From Lentzea aerocolonigenes (GTDB lineage Bacteria; Actinomycetota; Actinomycetes; Mycobacteriales; Pseudonocardiaceae), in the NCBI RefSeq assembly GCF_000955955.1, contig NZ_JYJG01000064.1:1-64000 (forward strand): a stretch of 64,000 nt of DNA. Direction: 5' to 3'. A program made the translations under genes and the position numbers. Of this stretch, positions 43,868-51,640 are shown one piece after another. The notes under the pieces were generated by a model. That model made no database searches. It saw only the letters and a program-made list of their open reading frames with translations, and had not been told where the DNA came from. How positions within the stretch are numbered: the stretch's first letter is position 1; each line of letters opens with the position of its first letter.

Positions 43868-44746
43868 GTGTTGGATGTGCGACGGTTGCGTTTGCTTCAT
43901 GCGTTGTCGGTCCACGGCACGGTTACGGCCGCCGCCGAGGCTCTGCACGTGACCTCTCCGGCGGTCTCCCAGCAGTTGGCTGCTCTGGAGCGCGAGGCCG
44001 GTGTTCCGCTGGTCGAACGGGACGGCCGCCGGCTGGCGTTGACCCGCGCCGGGCATGTGCTGGCCGCGCACACACAGCTCGTACTGGATCAGCTGGCCGC
44101 TGCGGAGGCTGATCTGGCGTCTTTGCGGACTTCCGTGTCCGGAGTGGTTCGGGTTGGCGCGTTCGTGTCCGTCGCCGCGTTGCTGCCGCGCGTGATCCAG
44201 GTGCTGCGGTCGGCGCACGGGTCCGATGTGGAGCTTTTCGTGCACGAGATGGAACCCGAGGCGTCACTGCCTGCGTTGCGGCGCGGGGACATCGACATCG
44301 CGGTCATCCACTCCTACAACATCATGCCGCGCTCGCTGCCTGAGTCCTGCGAGTCGTTCGAGTTGTTCGTGGAGCCTGTGAACGTGGCTCTGCCGCTGTC
44401 GGATCCGTTGGTGCAGCAGGATTCCGTTGATTTGGCGTTGTTGGCTGACCGTCCGTGGATCATGCCGCGTACGGATGCTTCGTGCCACGAGCTGACGCAA
44501 CGGGCGTGTGGTGCGGCTGGGTTCGTGCCTCGTGCGCAGGCCTATTGCGATGATTTCGGCGTTATGTGCGGGCTTGTTGAGGCTGGGTTGGGCGTTGCGT
44601 TGGTGCCTTCGGTGGCTCGGCGGCCCGGGGTGGCGTTGCGGCCGTTGAAGCAGCAGGTGTTCCGGACTGTGTCAGCCGTGGTCCGGAATCGGGCGGATGG
44701 GCAGCCTGCCGTGCGTGCGGTGCTGGAGCAGCTGCGCCAGGTCTGA
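43868..44746 (+). CDS. LysR-family transcriptional regulator
   Basis: A 292-residue LysR protein: N-terminal winged helix (RLRLLHALSVHGTVTAAAEA, HVTSPAVSQQLAALE) and a C-terminal effector domain (VRVGAFVSVAALLPRVIQVL). It is divergent from dapA across 71 bases containing candidate T-n-A sites, the usual arrangement for regulation of the neighbour and itself. The start is a GTG (first residues VLDVRRL) with only a weak ribosome-binding site. The effector is unknown. Confidence 0.9.
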   Translation: MLDVRRLRLLHALSVHGTVTAAAEALHVTSPAVSQQLAALEREAGVPLVERDGRRLALTRAGHVLAAHTQLVLDQLAAAEADLASLRTSVSGVVRVGAFVSVAALLPRVIQVLRSAHGSDVELFVHEMEPEASLPALRRGDIDIAVIHSYNIMPRSLPESCESFELFVEPVNVALPLSDPLVQQDSVDLALLADRPWIMPRTDASCHELTQRACGAAGFVPRAQAYCDDFGVMCGLVEAGLGVALVPSVARRPGVALRPLKQQVFRTVSAVVRNRADGQPAVRAVLEQLRQV

Positions 44747-44830
44747 GTGCCGGTAGTAGCCGGGGCCGGTTCGTCGAACTCCAGGCATCGAGGTCCCAGA
44801 GCAGCCAGGTGTGCCGCAGTACGACACCGA

Positions 44831-45505
44831 TCAGGCCAGGTCGGACAGCCACTGCTCGACGCCCGCCACGTGCACCGTCGACCAGCTGCGGGCCAGTTCC
44901 GGCTGGTGGGCGGCGAGAGCGTCGACGATGGCGCGGTGCTCGGCGACGGTGCGGTCCACGGCGTTGGACTGGGTGATGCCTCGCCAGATGCGGACGCGGA
45001 CGGTGGGACCGGCCAGGGTGTCGAGGAGCTGGGCCAGGTAGGCGTTGCCCGAGCACTGGGCGATGGCGCGGTGGAAGTCCAGGTCGTGTTCGACCAGTTC
45101 CTCGACCGACTTCGCGGACTCGGCGGCGTCGCACAACGCGCGCAGCCTGGCGATCTCCTCCTGGTCCACCCTTTGGGCAGCCATGGCGGCTGCCGCGGGT
45201 TCCAGGATGCGACGGACCTGGAGGACTTCGAGGACCGAATCTTCGCCTCGGTGGAGATCCAGGACGAAGGAGAGGGCGCCGAGGAGGTCGTCGGCGCGCA
45301 GGGACGAGACGTAGGTGCCGTCGCCCTGGCGGACGTCGAGTACACGAACGAGTGACAGTGCCTTCACGGCCTCGCGCAGGGAGTTGCGCGAGAGTCCTAG
45401 GCGTTCGGCCAGGTCAGCCTCACGCGGGAGGCGGTCGCCGGGCTTCAGCTCGCCCGAAACGATCATCTCCTTGACGCGCAGGATCGCATCGTCAGTGACT
45501 GCCAC
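44831..45505 (-). CDS. FadR-type GntR regulator (FCD domain)
   Basis: A 224-residue regulator: winged helix (PGDRLPREADLAERLGLSRN, SLREAVKAL) and FCD ligand domain with metal-ligand pattern (DLDFHRAIAQ, AEHRAIVDAL). FCD proteins respond to small carboxylates or sugar acids. The palindrome at 45525-45539, just upstream of its start, resembles the one before the fucose operon, so it is the likely regulator of that operon and of itself. The GTG at 45505 is preferred, with GAGGG nearby; the frame extends to 45568 across the palindrome. Confidence 0.88.
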   Translation of the reverse strand: MAVTDDAILRVKEMIVSGELKPGDRLPREADLAERLGLSRNSLREAVKALSLVRVLDVRQGDGTYVSSLRADDLLGALSFVLDLHRGEDSVLEVLQVRRILEPAAAAMAAQRVDQEEIARLRALCDAAESAKSVEELVEHDLDFHRAIAQCSGNAYLAQLLDTLAGPTVRVRIWRGITQSNAVDRTVAEHRAIVDALAAHQPELARSWSTVHVAGVEQWLSDLA

Positions 45506-45524
45506 GGCACCCTCAACTCGTCGT

Positions 45525-45539
45525 AGACCTCGGATGTCT
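45525..45539. promoter_or_regulatory. Second GntR-type operator copy
   Basis: Read on the minus strand, AGACATCCGAGGTCT agrees with the fucose-operon palindrome ATACATCCGATGTAT at 12 of 15 bases. The outer T-A pair is replaced by a G-C pair, which keeps the symmetry. It lies 20 bases upstream of the GntR start, so autoregulation is likely. Confidence 0.5.
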
Positions 45540-45677
45540 GAGGACCAGTATGCGCCACGGATGGTCATCTGCCGTGCATCGTCCGGGTATCCCGGTCCGA
45601 ATGGCCGCGATTCACCGATTGGTATGTGAGATGGTTATCTCTTAACGATACGTGACGGGAACCCCTGTTGTCGCCAT

Positions 45678-45693
45678 AATGGTCTGGACCATT
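45678..45693 (+). promoter_or_regulatory. DasR-responsive element (dre) before nagA
   Basis: AATGGTCTGGACCATT closely matches the streptomycete dre consensus (AGTGGTCTAGACCACT) and is a palindrome apart from its centre. It ends 12 bases before the nagA start, where binding would block initiation. A dasR gene is present at 53139. Confidence 0.8.
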
Positions 45694-45705
45694 CTAGGAG
45701 GGATC

Positions 45706-46905
45706 TTGGACGCCGTTGTCGCAGCACCGCGCGCTTTGCTCGGTCGCACGATCGTCGGTCCTGCCTCGGTGCGGATCAGAGATGGCCGCATCGTCGAGGT
45801 GACCACCGGTGAAGCACCGCCCGGCGCGGAGGTCCTCTCCGATGGACTGCTCACACCGGGGCTCGTCGATGTTCAGGTGAACGGGGCCGTTGGGGTCGAC
45901 TTCGCCGAGGTGGACGCCGACAGCATGCGGTTCGTGGCCGAAGCCTTGCCGTCCACCGGTGTGACCCGGTTTCTGCCCACGCTGATCACCGCGCCGGTGG
46001 ACGTGGTCCTGAGGCAGGCACGGGCTGTGCTCGCCGCTTCGGCCGCGTTGCCGGACGGGGTCGGGGCCCGGCCGCTCGGTGTGCACCTCGAAGGGCCGTT
46101 CCTGTCGCCCAAGCGGGCCGGGGTGCACGATCCGTCGTTCATGATCGAGCCCGGGCCGGACCAGATCTCGGCGTTGCTGGAGGACGACACGCTTCGCCGT
46201 GCGTTGCGGATGGTCACGTTGGCGCCTGAGCAACCCGGTGGGCTCGAGGCCGTTCGGCGGCTGGTCGAGGCCGGGGTGCTCGTCGCTGTGGGGCATTCGG
46301 ATGCCACTGGTGAGCAGACCCGTGCGGCTGCTGATGCCGGGGCGCGGATGGTCACGCATCTGTTCAACGCCCAGCGGCCGTTGGGGCATCGGGAACCGGG
46401 TGTGCCGGGCGTTGCGCTTGTCGACGAACGCTTCACTCTCGGACTGATCGCGGACCTCGCGCACGTCGGACCGGACGTGTGCCGGTTGGTGTTCAACGCG
46501 GCCGGTGAGCGGGTGGCGCTGGTGACCGATGCCGTCGCGGCCGCTGGGATGCCGCCGGGCCGCTACCACCTGGGTGGGGCAGACGTGCTGCTCACCGAGG
46601 AGGGCGTGCCGCGTTCGCCGGAAGGCACGATCGCCGGCTCGGCGCTCACCCTCGACCGCGCGGTCCGCAACATCGTGTCCGTCGGCGTGCCGATGGCTGA
46701 TGCTCTCGCCTCCGCCACCATCGTGCCGGCCGAGGTGATCGGCGAGTCCGGCCTGGGCCGCCTCGCTCCCGGAGCCGTGGCGGACCTCGTGTGGTGGGAC
46801 GACAACCTCCGCCCCAAGAAGGTCTGGGTGGACGGCCAGGTCGTCTTCGACGCCGAGGTGCGGACCACGCCTGTGTCCGCCGGCTACGCCACTGCCGGTC
46901 AGTAG
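45706..46905 (+). CDS. nagA: N-acetylglucosamine-6-phosphate deacetylase
   Basis: A 399-residue amidohydrolase-fold deacetylase converting GlcNAc-6-P to GlcN-6-P plus acetate. Motifs: GLVDVQVNG, metal-site HLEGPFLSPKRAGVH, GHSDATGEQ, HLFNAQRPLGHREPG and the catalytic Asp in ALVTDAVAAAG. The TTG at 45706 follows GGAGGG closely. Upstream in-frame codons would run through the dre operator and are rejected. Its product feeds the SIS-type deaminase encoded convergently at 47349. A hairpin at 46916 ends the transcript. Confidence 0.93.
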   Translation: MDAVVAAPRALLGRTIVGPASVRIRDGRIVEVTTGEAPPGAEVLSDGLLTPGLVDVQVNGAVGVDFAEVDADSMRFVAEALPSTGVTRFLPTLITAPVDVVLRQARAVLAASAALPDGVGARPLGVHLEGPFLSPKRAGVHDPSFMIEPGPDQISALLEDDTLRRALRMVTLAPEQPGGLEAVRRLVEAGVLVAVGHSDATGEQTRAAADAGARMVTHLFNAQRPLGHREPGVPGVALVDERFTLGLIADLAHVGPDVCRLVFNAAGERVALVTDAVAAAGMPPGRYHLGGADVLLTEEGVPRSPEGTIAGSALTLDRAVRNIVSVGVPMADALASATIVPAEVIGESGLGRLAPGAVADLVWWDDNLRPKKVWVDGQVVFDAEVRTTPVSAGYATAGQ

Positions 46906-46915
46906 GAGCGCATGC

Positions 46916-46954
46916 TGAAGCAGGGGTCCCCTTGATCTGGGAACCCCTGCTTCA
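46916..46954 (+). terminator. Hairpin terminator after nagA
   Basis: TGAAGCAGGGGT (46916-46927) pairs with ACCCCTGCTTCA (46943-46954). The stem can extend inward with a one-base bulge (CCC/GGG). It is followed by a 17-base sequence (46955-46971) repeated at 47323-47339 with one difference. Confidence 0.8.
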
Positions 46955-47005
46955 CAACGTACTCAGCCGGTGCGTCGTCCCGCGTGTTGCGCGGCGTGTC
47001 GGCGA

Positions 47006-47260
47006 GGTGATCATGAGTTGGTTGTAGTTGGCGTGATCAGCAAACGATTGCGCGGGCGGCTAACTACCACCAACTCAAGATCACCGGCCGCTCACGCCAG
47101 ACGCGCACAGCTCCGGCCAGCCACAACAGGATGGAAAGGGCTCACCACCACCCCAACATCAACAGGCCTCCAACCACACCCAACTCACCGTCCCTGACCA
47201 CAGCCAGTTGGGTGTAGTTATCGGCGATTCGATCATGAGTTGGTGGTACTTGCAGACGCC
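47006..47260. repeat. Cluster of inverted AGTTGG-type repeats in the nagA/deaminase gap
   Basis: This gap of about 440 bases (46906-47348) has no gene. It contains at least five copies, in both orientations, of a motif close to AGTTGGTGGTAGTT: 47016-47029 (+), 47062-47075 (-), 47172-47185 (-), 47206-47219 (+), 47238-47251 (+). The first two are parts of a 24-base inverted repeat (47006-47029 with 47062-47085, two mismatches), and the next two form another stem. Positions 47237-47260 are identical over 24 bases to 7948-7971. Function is unknown; repeat-mediated termination or a mobile palindromic element are possible. Confidence 0.8.
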
Positions 47261-47273
47261 CCACAAGCCAGCA

Positions 47274-47300
47274 GGGCGGACACGGTGGACGTGTCCGCCC
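47274..47300 (-). terminator. Hairpin terminator after the deaminase gene
   Basis: GGGCGGACACG (47274-47284) and CGTGTCCGCCC (47290-47300) pair perfectly around GTGGA. It lies downstream of the minus-strand deaminase/hexosaminidase/transporter operon. Confidence 0.75.
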
Positions 47301-47348
47301 CTGGTCACGAGCAGGTAGAACCCAACGTACCCAGCCGGTCTGACGGTT

Positions 47349-48392
47349 TCAGAGGGTGCGGGTGACCTTGTTCAGGCCGCGTGGGGCGTCCGGGTCGCCG
47401 CCTCGGGCAAGCGCGAGGCCGTGGGCCAGGCGTTGGACCGGGAGGATCTCCAGGATCGGGGCCACTTCCTCGGCCGTTTCCGGGATTGTGATGGACAAGG
47501 CCGACGGAACCTTCTCCGAGGCCGAGCCGACTGCCACCACGTCTGCGCCGCGTTCGTTCACCACTGCCAGTGCGTCCAGCAGTGAGTCGCCGCCCTTGCC
47601 CAGTGACGTGATCGCGAGGACTGCCGTCTCGCCGTCCACTGCGGCTACTGGGCCGTGGAGGAGGTCGGCGCCGCTGTAGGCGCGGGCCGCCAAATACGAC
47701 GTTTCGGCGAGCTTGAGCGAGGCTTCCAGGGCGGTGGCGTAGGAGTAACCACGGCCCGTGGTGAGGACGCGGTCCACGAAGCGGTACCGGCGGACTGCCT
47801 CTTCCACGGTCGGGGTGGACTGGTCCAGCGTCACCTGGGCCAGGTCGCCCAACGACGCTGCCGCCTCGCCGTTGCCACCGCGCACCGCGTCGATCAGCAA
47901 GTACAGGGCCAGCAAAGTCGCCGAGTAGGTCTTGGTGGCCGCCACGGCGTGCTCTACGCCTGCGGAGACGTCCACCGAGAGTTCGGCGGCCGCGTTCAGA
48001 GGCGAGGAGGCGGTGTTGGTCACGGCCACGGTCAGTGCGCCGCGGCGACGGTAGGAGGCGGTGACCTCCAGGAGGTCCGGGGAGCCGCCGGACTGCGAGA
48101 CGGTGATCAGCAGGACGTCGCGGAGGTCGGGTTCCGCGCCGTACAGCGTGGTCGTCGAGGCGGAGACCAGGCCCGCCGGGAGCTGCAGGAGGATCTCGGT
48201 CAGGTACTTGGCGTAGATCGCGGCGTGGTCGCTCGAGCCGCGGGCGGCGAAGAGCACGAAGCGCGGTGCGCGTTCCCGGATCACCTGGGCGACCGCCGCG
48301 ATGTCGGCACGGTTCGCGTACAGGGAAGAGAAGATCTGCGGCTGGGCCGCGATCTCCGCTGCCATGTGCTGGCCTGGCTGGGGCGTGGTCAT
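47349..48392 (-). CDS. SIS-domain aminosugar isomerase/deaminase, probable GlcN-6-P deaminase
   Basis: A 347-residue protein with two SIS domains: SSDHAAIYAKYLTEIL and TVSQSGGSPDLLEV (first), AATKTYSATLLALYLL, and GPVAAVDGETAVLAI (second). It matches GlmS-C-terminal-like NagB-II/AgaS deaminases, which convert GlcN-6-P to fructose-6-P and ammonia. It has no glutaminase domain, so it is not GlmS. It is last in the das-type operon and overlaps the hexosaminidase gene by ATGA, completing the route from imported oligosaccharide to glycolysis together with nagA. Confidence 0.85.
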   Translation of the reverse strand: MTTPQPGQHMAAEIAAQPQIFSSLYANRADIAAVAQVIRERAPRFVLFAARGSSDHAAIYAKYLTEILLQLPAGLVSASTTTLYGAEPDLRDVLLITVSQSGGSPDLLEVTASYRRRGALTVAVTNTASSPLNAAAELSVDVSAGVEHAVAATKTYSATLLALYLLIDAVRGGNGEAAASLGDLAQVTLDQSTPTVEEAVRRYRFVDRVLTTGRGYSYATALEASLKLAETSYLAARAYSGADLLHGPVAAVDGETAVLAITSLGKGGDSLLDALAVVNERGADVVAVGSASEKVPSALSITIPETAEEVAPILEILPVQRLAHGLALARGGDPDAPRGLNKVTRTL

Positions 48393-49807
48393 GTGGTGCC
48401 TTTCAGGATCAGCTCGGCCGCGGCTCGGAGGCTCACCCGAGAACCGCCGTGGGTGTCGATGCGGGCGACGCTGCCCAGGTCTGGACCAGGCACGCCGGTT
48501 TCGACGTGCACCACGTCCAGATCCAGATTAGTTAAGTTTGTTACCAGTTGTCGAGCGCTCGTGTGGCGGTGGGCGTCTCGGGTCACGACGACAATCGTGC
48601 GGTCACCTGCGGCTTTCGCAACTTCTTCCGCCGAGATGTCGCGGGAGGCGATCACCTCGGTGGCCGGGAGCATGTCGCGCAGGTACGGGCCCAGGCCCCA
48701 CGGGACGTCGCCGACCGCGATCGACGCGTCCACGACCAGGTCGACTACTACCGGGTCGGTACCGACACTAACCCGGCCACGCGCCTGAACTGCACGTCGT
48801 GCGGCCGTGAGACCGATCTCAGCGTCGTGAGCGTCCACCGATGACGGAGGTAGGCCCAGGGCGAGGGAGCGGGCTGCGGCTTGGGTCAGGCGTTCTTCGG
48901 AGAGTTCGCCGGACTTCACGGCGGCGACGATCGAGTCGATCAGCCACTGCAGGTCGGTGTCGTCCAGCGCCATGCCGCCGAGGCACATCGCGTCGACTCC
49001 GGCGGCGAGTGCGCGAACTGCGCCCTGGGCCAGGTCTCCGCCCACCGCCTTCATGTCGAGGCCGTCGGTGATCACGGCGCCGGTGAAGCCCAGCTCGTTG
49101 CGGAGCAGGTCGATCGCGTGCTTGTTGAGCGTGACGGGAGCGCTGCCCCACTCGGGGACGACGAGGTGGCCGGTCATGATCGAGCGGACGCCCGCGTTGA
49201 CGGCCGCCCGGAACGGCACCAGTTCCACCGCGCGGAGCTGTTCCTCCGTGCGCGGGAGAACGGGAAGCTGCTCGTGGGAGTCCTCAGTGGACGCTCCGTG
49301 GCCGGGGAAGTGCTTGGCACACGCGGCAACGCCGACGGCCTGGAGGCCTTCGACCCACGCGGCCACGTGGCGAGCGGCCAACTGGGGATCCGAGCCGAAC
49401 GCGCGGACGCCGATGATCGGGTCGTCCAGCGTCAGCACCAGATCCGCGGACGGCGCCAGGTTCAGCGAGATCCCGCACTTGGCCAGGCGGGAGCCGATGG
49501 ACGCGGCGACCGAGCGGGTGAGGTCGAGGTCGTCCGCCACGCCCAGGGCGTGGTTGCCGGGGACCTCGGAGCCGCGGCCCGCGTCGAGACGCGTGACGTC
49601 GCCGCCCTCCTCGTCGATGCCGATCACCACGTCCGGGCGCACCGAGCGGAGCTCACTGCACAGCGCGGTCACCTGAGCGTCGTCGACCACGTTGCGGCCG
49701 AAGAGGACCACACCGCCGAGTCCGTCAGAAACCCGCCGCAGCAACCAGTCGGGGGCGGTCGTTCCGTGAAATCCGGGCAGCAGAACGGCAGCGGCCAACT
49801 GATCCAC
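48389..49807 (-). CDS. GH3 beta-N-acetylhexosaminidase
   Basis: A 472-residue GH3 enzyme: GIDEEGGDVTRL, the KHFPGHGASTEDSH loop (KH[F/I]PG[H/N]G, with the His acting in catalysis as in NagZ) and the nucleophile Asp in VITDGLDMKAVGG. No signal peptide is visible, so it acts in the cytosol on imported chitobiose-type sugars, giving GlcNAc. The C-terminal 130 residues extend beyond the barrel. The start is a GTG three bases after the permease stop, within the das-type operon. Confidence 0.88.
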   Translation of the reverse strand: MDQLAAAVLLPGFHGTTAPDWLLRRVSDGLGGVVLFGRNVVDDAQVTALCSELRSVRPDVVIGIDEEGGDVTRLDAGRGSEVPGNHALGVADDLDLTRSVAASIGSRLAKCGISLNLAPSADLVLTLDDPIIGVRAFGSDPQLAARHVAAWVEGLQAVGVAACAKHFPGHGASTEDSHEQLPVLPRTEEQLRAVELVPFRAAVNAGVRSIMTGHLVVPEWGSAPVTLNKHAIDLLRNELGFTGAVITDGLDMKAVGGDLAQGAVRALAAGVDAMCLGGMALDDTDLQWLIDSIVAAVKSGELSEERLTQAAARSLALGLPPSSVDAHDAEIGLTAARRAVQARGRVSVGTDPVVVDLVVDASIAVGDVPWGLGPYLRDMLPATEVIASRDISAEEVAKAAGDRTIVVVTRDAHRHTSARQLVTNLTNLDLDVVHVETGVPGPDLGSVARIDTHGGSRVSLRAAAELILKGTT

Positions 49808-49810
49808 TTG

Positions 49811-50629
49811 TCATCCCTTCACTGCACCGGCGGTGACGCCGGCGACCATCTTGCGCTGGACGATGAGGAAGAAAACGAGCGCGGGCACGGTGAACAGCAC
49901 CGAGGCGGCCATCGCGCCGCCCCAGTCGGTGCCGAACGCCGTCTGGAAACCGGACAGCCACACCGGGAGGGTTTCCCTGTCCTGGCTGCGGATCAGCACC
50001 TTGGCGAACAGGAACTCGTTCCACGCCGTGATGAACGCGAACACCGACGTGGCGACGAGACCAGGGCCCAGCAAGGGCAGAGTCACCTTCTGGAACGCGC
50101 CCCAGCGGCCGCAGCCGTCGACCATCGCGGCTTCCTCGAGCTCGATCGGGATGCCGTTCACGAAGCCGCGCAACGTCCACGCGCAGAACGGCAGCGTCAC
50201 GGCGAAGTACACGAGCACCAGCGAGGTCAGGTGTTCGTAGAGCTGAAGGTCCCGCATCATCAGGAACATCGGGATCAGCAACGCCTCGAACGGTGCCATC
50301 TGCGCGACGAGCATCAGCAGCACGAACGATTTGCGGCCGCGGAAGGAGAAGCGCGACATGGCGACCGCGGCCGTGATGCCGACGATGATCGAGGCCAGCA
50401 CCGCGGTGAGCGTCACCATGAGGCTGTTGCCCAGCGAGGACAGGAAGCCGGGCTTCGTCCACGCGGTCACGAAGTTCGACATCGTCACGGAGAACGGGAC
50501 GAGGTCGTAGTCCGACGTGATCGTCGAGCCCTTGGGCTTCAACGCGGACGTGATCATCCAGTACGTCGGGAAGAGGAAGAACAGCGCGAGCACGAGGCCC
50601 GCGACGTTCGCTGCAGACTTCTTGAGCAT
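49811..50629 (-). CDS. dasC: ABC permease, DasC/MalG-like (CUT1)
   Basis: A 272-residue permease with six membrane segments and the EAA loop (LEEAAMVDGCGRWGAFQKVT). It pairs with the upstream DasB-like permease, whose stop it overlaps. Assignment to dasC rests on order behind a dre-controlled binding-protein gene next to dasR, and on the chitobiose-processing enzymes that follow. Confidence 0.85.
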   Translation of the reverse strand: MLKKSAANVAGLVLALFFLFPTYWMITSALKPKGSTITSDYDLVPFSVTMSNFVTAWTKPGFLSSLGNSLMVTLTAVLASIIVGITAAVAMSRFSFRGRKSFVLLMLVAQMAPFEALLIPMFLMMRDLQLYEHLTSLVLVYFAVTLPFCAWTLRGFVNGIPIELEEAAMVDGCGRWGAFQKVTLPLLGPGLVATSVFAFITAWNEFLFAKVLIRSQDRETLPVWLSGFQTAFGTDWGGAMAASVLFTVPALVFFLIVQRKMVAGVTAGAVKG

Positions 50630-51630
50630 CAGATCTTGCCCTCCTCGGTCTGCAGCAGCTTGCGCAGGTACTGGAACGTGATCAGGCCGAGAATGATCAT
50701 CATCAGCACGCTGATCGCGGCCGCGACACCGAAGTGACTCTTCGCGATGCCTTCCAGGTACTGCATCACGGCGAGCGTCGTGCTCTCACCGCTCGGGCCG
50801 CCCTCCTTGAAGACCCAGATCTGGGCGAAGACCTTGAAGTCCCACAGGGTCGACAGGAACGTCACCATCATCAACAGCGACTTGATCTCCGGCCAGGTCA
50901 CCGCGCGGAACGTCTGCCAGGCCGTCGCCCCGTCGATGCCCGCCGCCTCGTAGAGGTCGCGCGGAACGCCGAGAACGCCGGCGTAGAGGGAGAACGCCAG
51001 GAACGGGATCGCCTGCCACACGATGAGCAGGCCGACCACGGCCAGCGTGGACGTGCCGGAACCGAACCACGAGTGCCCGTTGAACTGCTCGAAACCGAGC
51101 TGTACCAGCGTTTTGTTCAGGATTCCGTAGTTCTGGTCGAACATCCAGATGTACACGGTCGCGGACGCGAGGATCGGCATCGCCCACGCGCACAGCATCG
51201 TGACCTGGAGCGCGACCCGGACCCACCCGGAGAGCTTGCGCATCAGCAACGCGATCATCAGACCCGCGCCCACCGACACGCCGACGACGGCGACGGTGAA
51301 CACGACGGTCCGCAGCGTCACGGTCCAGAAGCGCTCGTCCTGCAGGACGGCCACGTAGTTGTCGAGGCCGGTCCACACGATCTCGCCACGGACCAGCTCG
51401 CCGAGGTTGAGCTTGCGGAAGCTCGTCACGAAGACCGAGACGACCGGAAAACCGATCAGCCACAGAATCGCGATGAGCGCCGGAGCCAGCAGCAGGTAGG
51501 GCAGCGCCCGGTCGAAGGCGCCGCCCCGGCGGCGACGCTTGCGCGCCCCACCCGTCACGGCAGGCGGCAGCGCCGGCGGGGTCTTGCCCCCGGCCGGCGC
51601 TGCCGTTTCGGTCGTCTTGACGGCCGTCAT
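50629..51630 (-). CDS. dasB: ABC permease, DasB/MalF-like (CUT1)
   Basis: A 333-residue permease with a basic N-terminus (GGARKRRRRGG), six membrane segments and the EAA loop (LYEAAGIDGATAWQTFRAVT). It lies ten bases after the binding-protein gene. The ATPase partner is not encoded here; MsiK serves this role in streptomycetes. Confidence 0.85.
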   Translation of the reverse strand: MTAVKTTETAAPAGGKTPPALPPAVTGGARKRRRRGGAFDRALPYLLLAPALIAILWLIGFPVVSVFVTSFRKLNLGELVRGEIVWTGLDNYVAVLQDERFWTVTLRTVVFTVAVVGVSVGAGLMIALLMRKLSGWVRVALQVTMLCAWAMPILASATVYIWMFDQNYGILNKTLVQLGFEQFNGHSWFGSGTSTLAVVGLLIVWQAIPFLAFSLYAGVLGVPRDLYEAAGIDGATAWQTFRAVTWPEIKSLLMMVTFLSTLWDFKVFAQIWVFKEGGPSGESTTLAVMQYLEGIAKSHFGVAAAISVLMMIILGLITFQYLRKLLQTEEGKI

Positions 51631-51640
51631 CTCAGCTGGG

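Noticed and set aside
44751..44830. Gap between the LysR and GntR stops, checked for a terminator or small gene
   Set aside because: No convincing hairpin or start codon with a ribosome-binding site was found.
48881..50737. A 618-codon plus-strand frame antisense to the hexosaminidase and permease genes
   Set aside because: It is His/Arg/Gly-rich with no domain, opposite to recognisable GH3 and permease genes; a typical GC-rich shadow.
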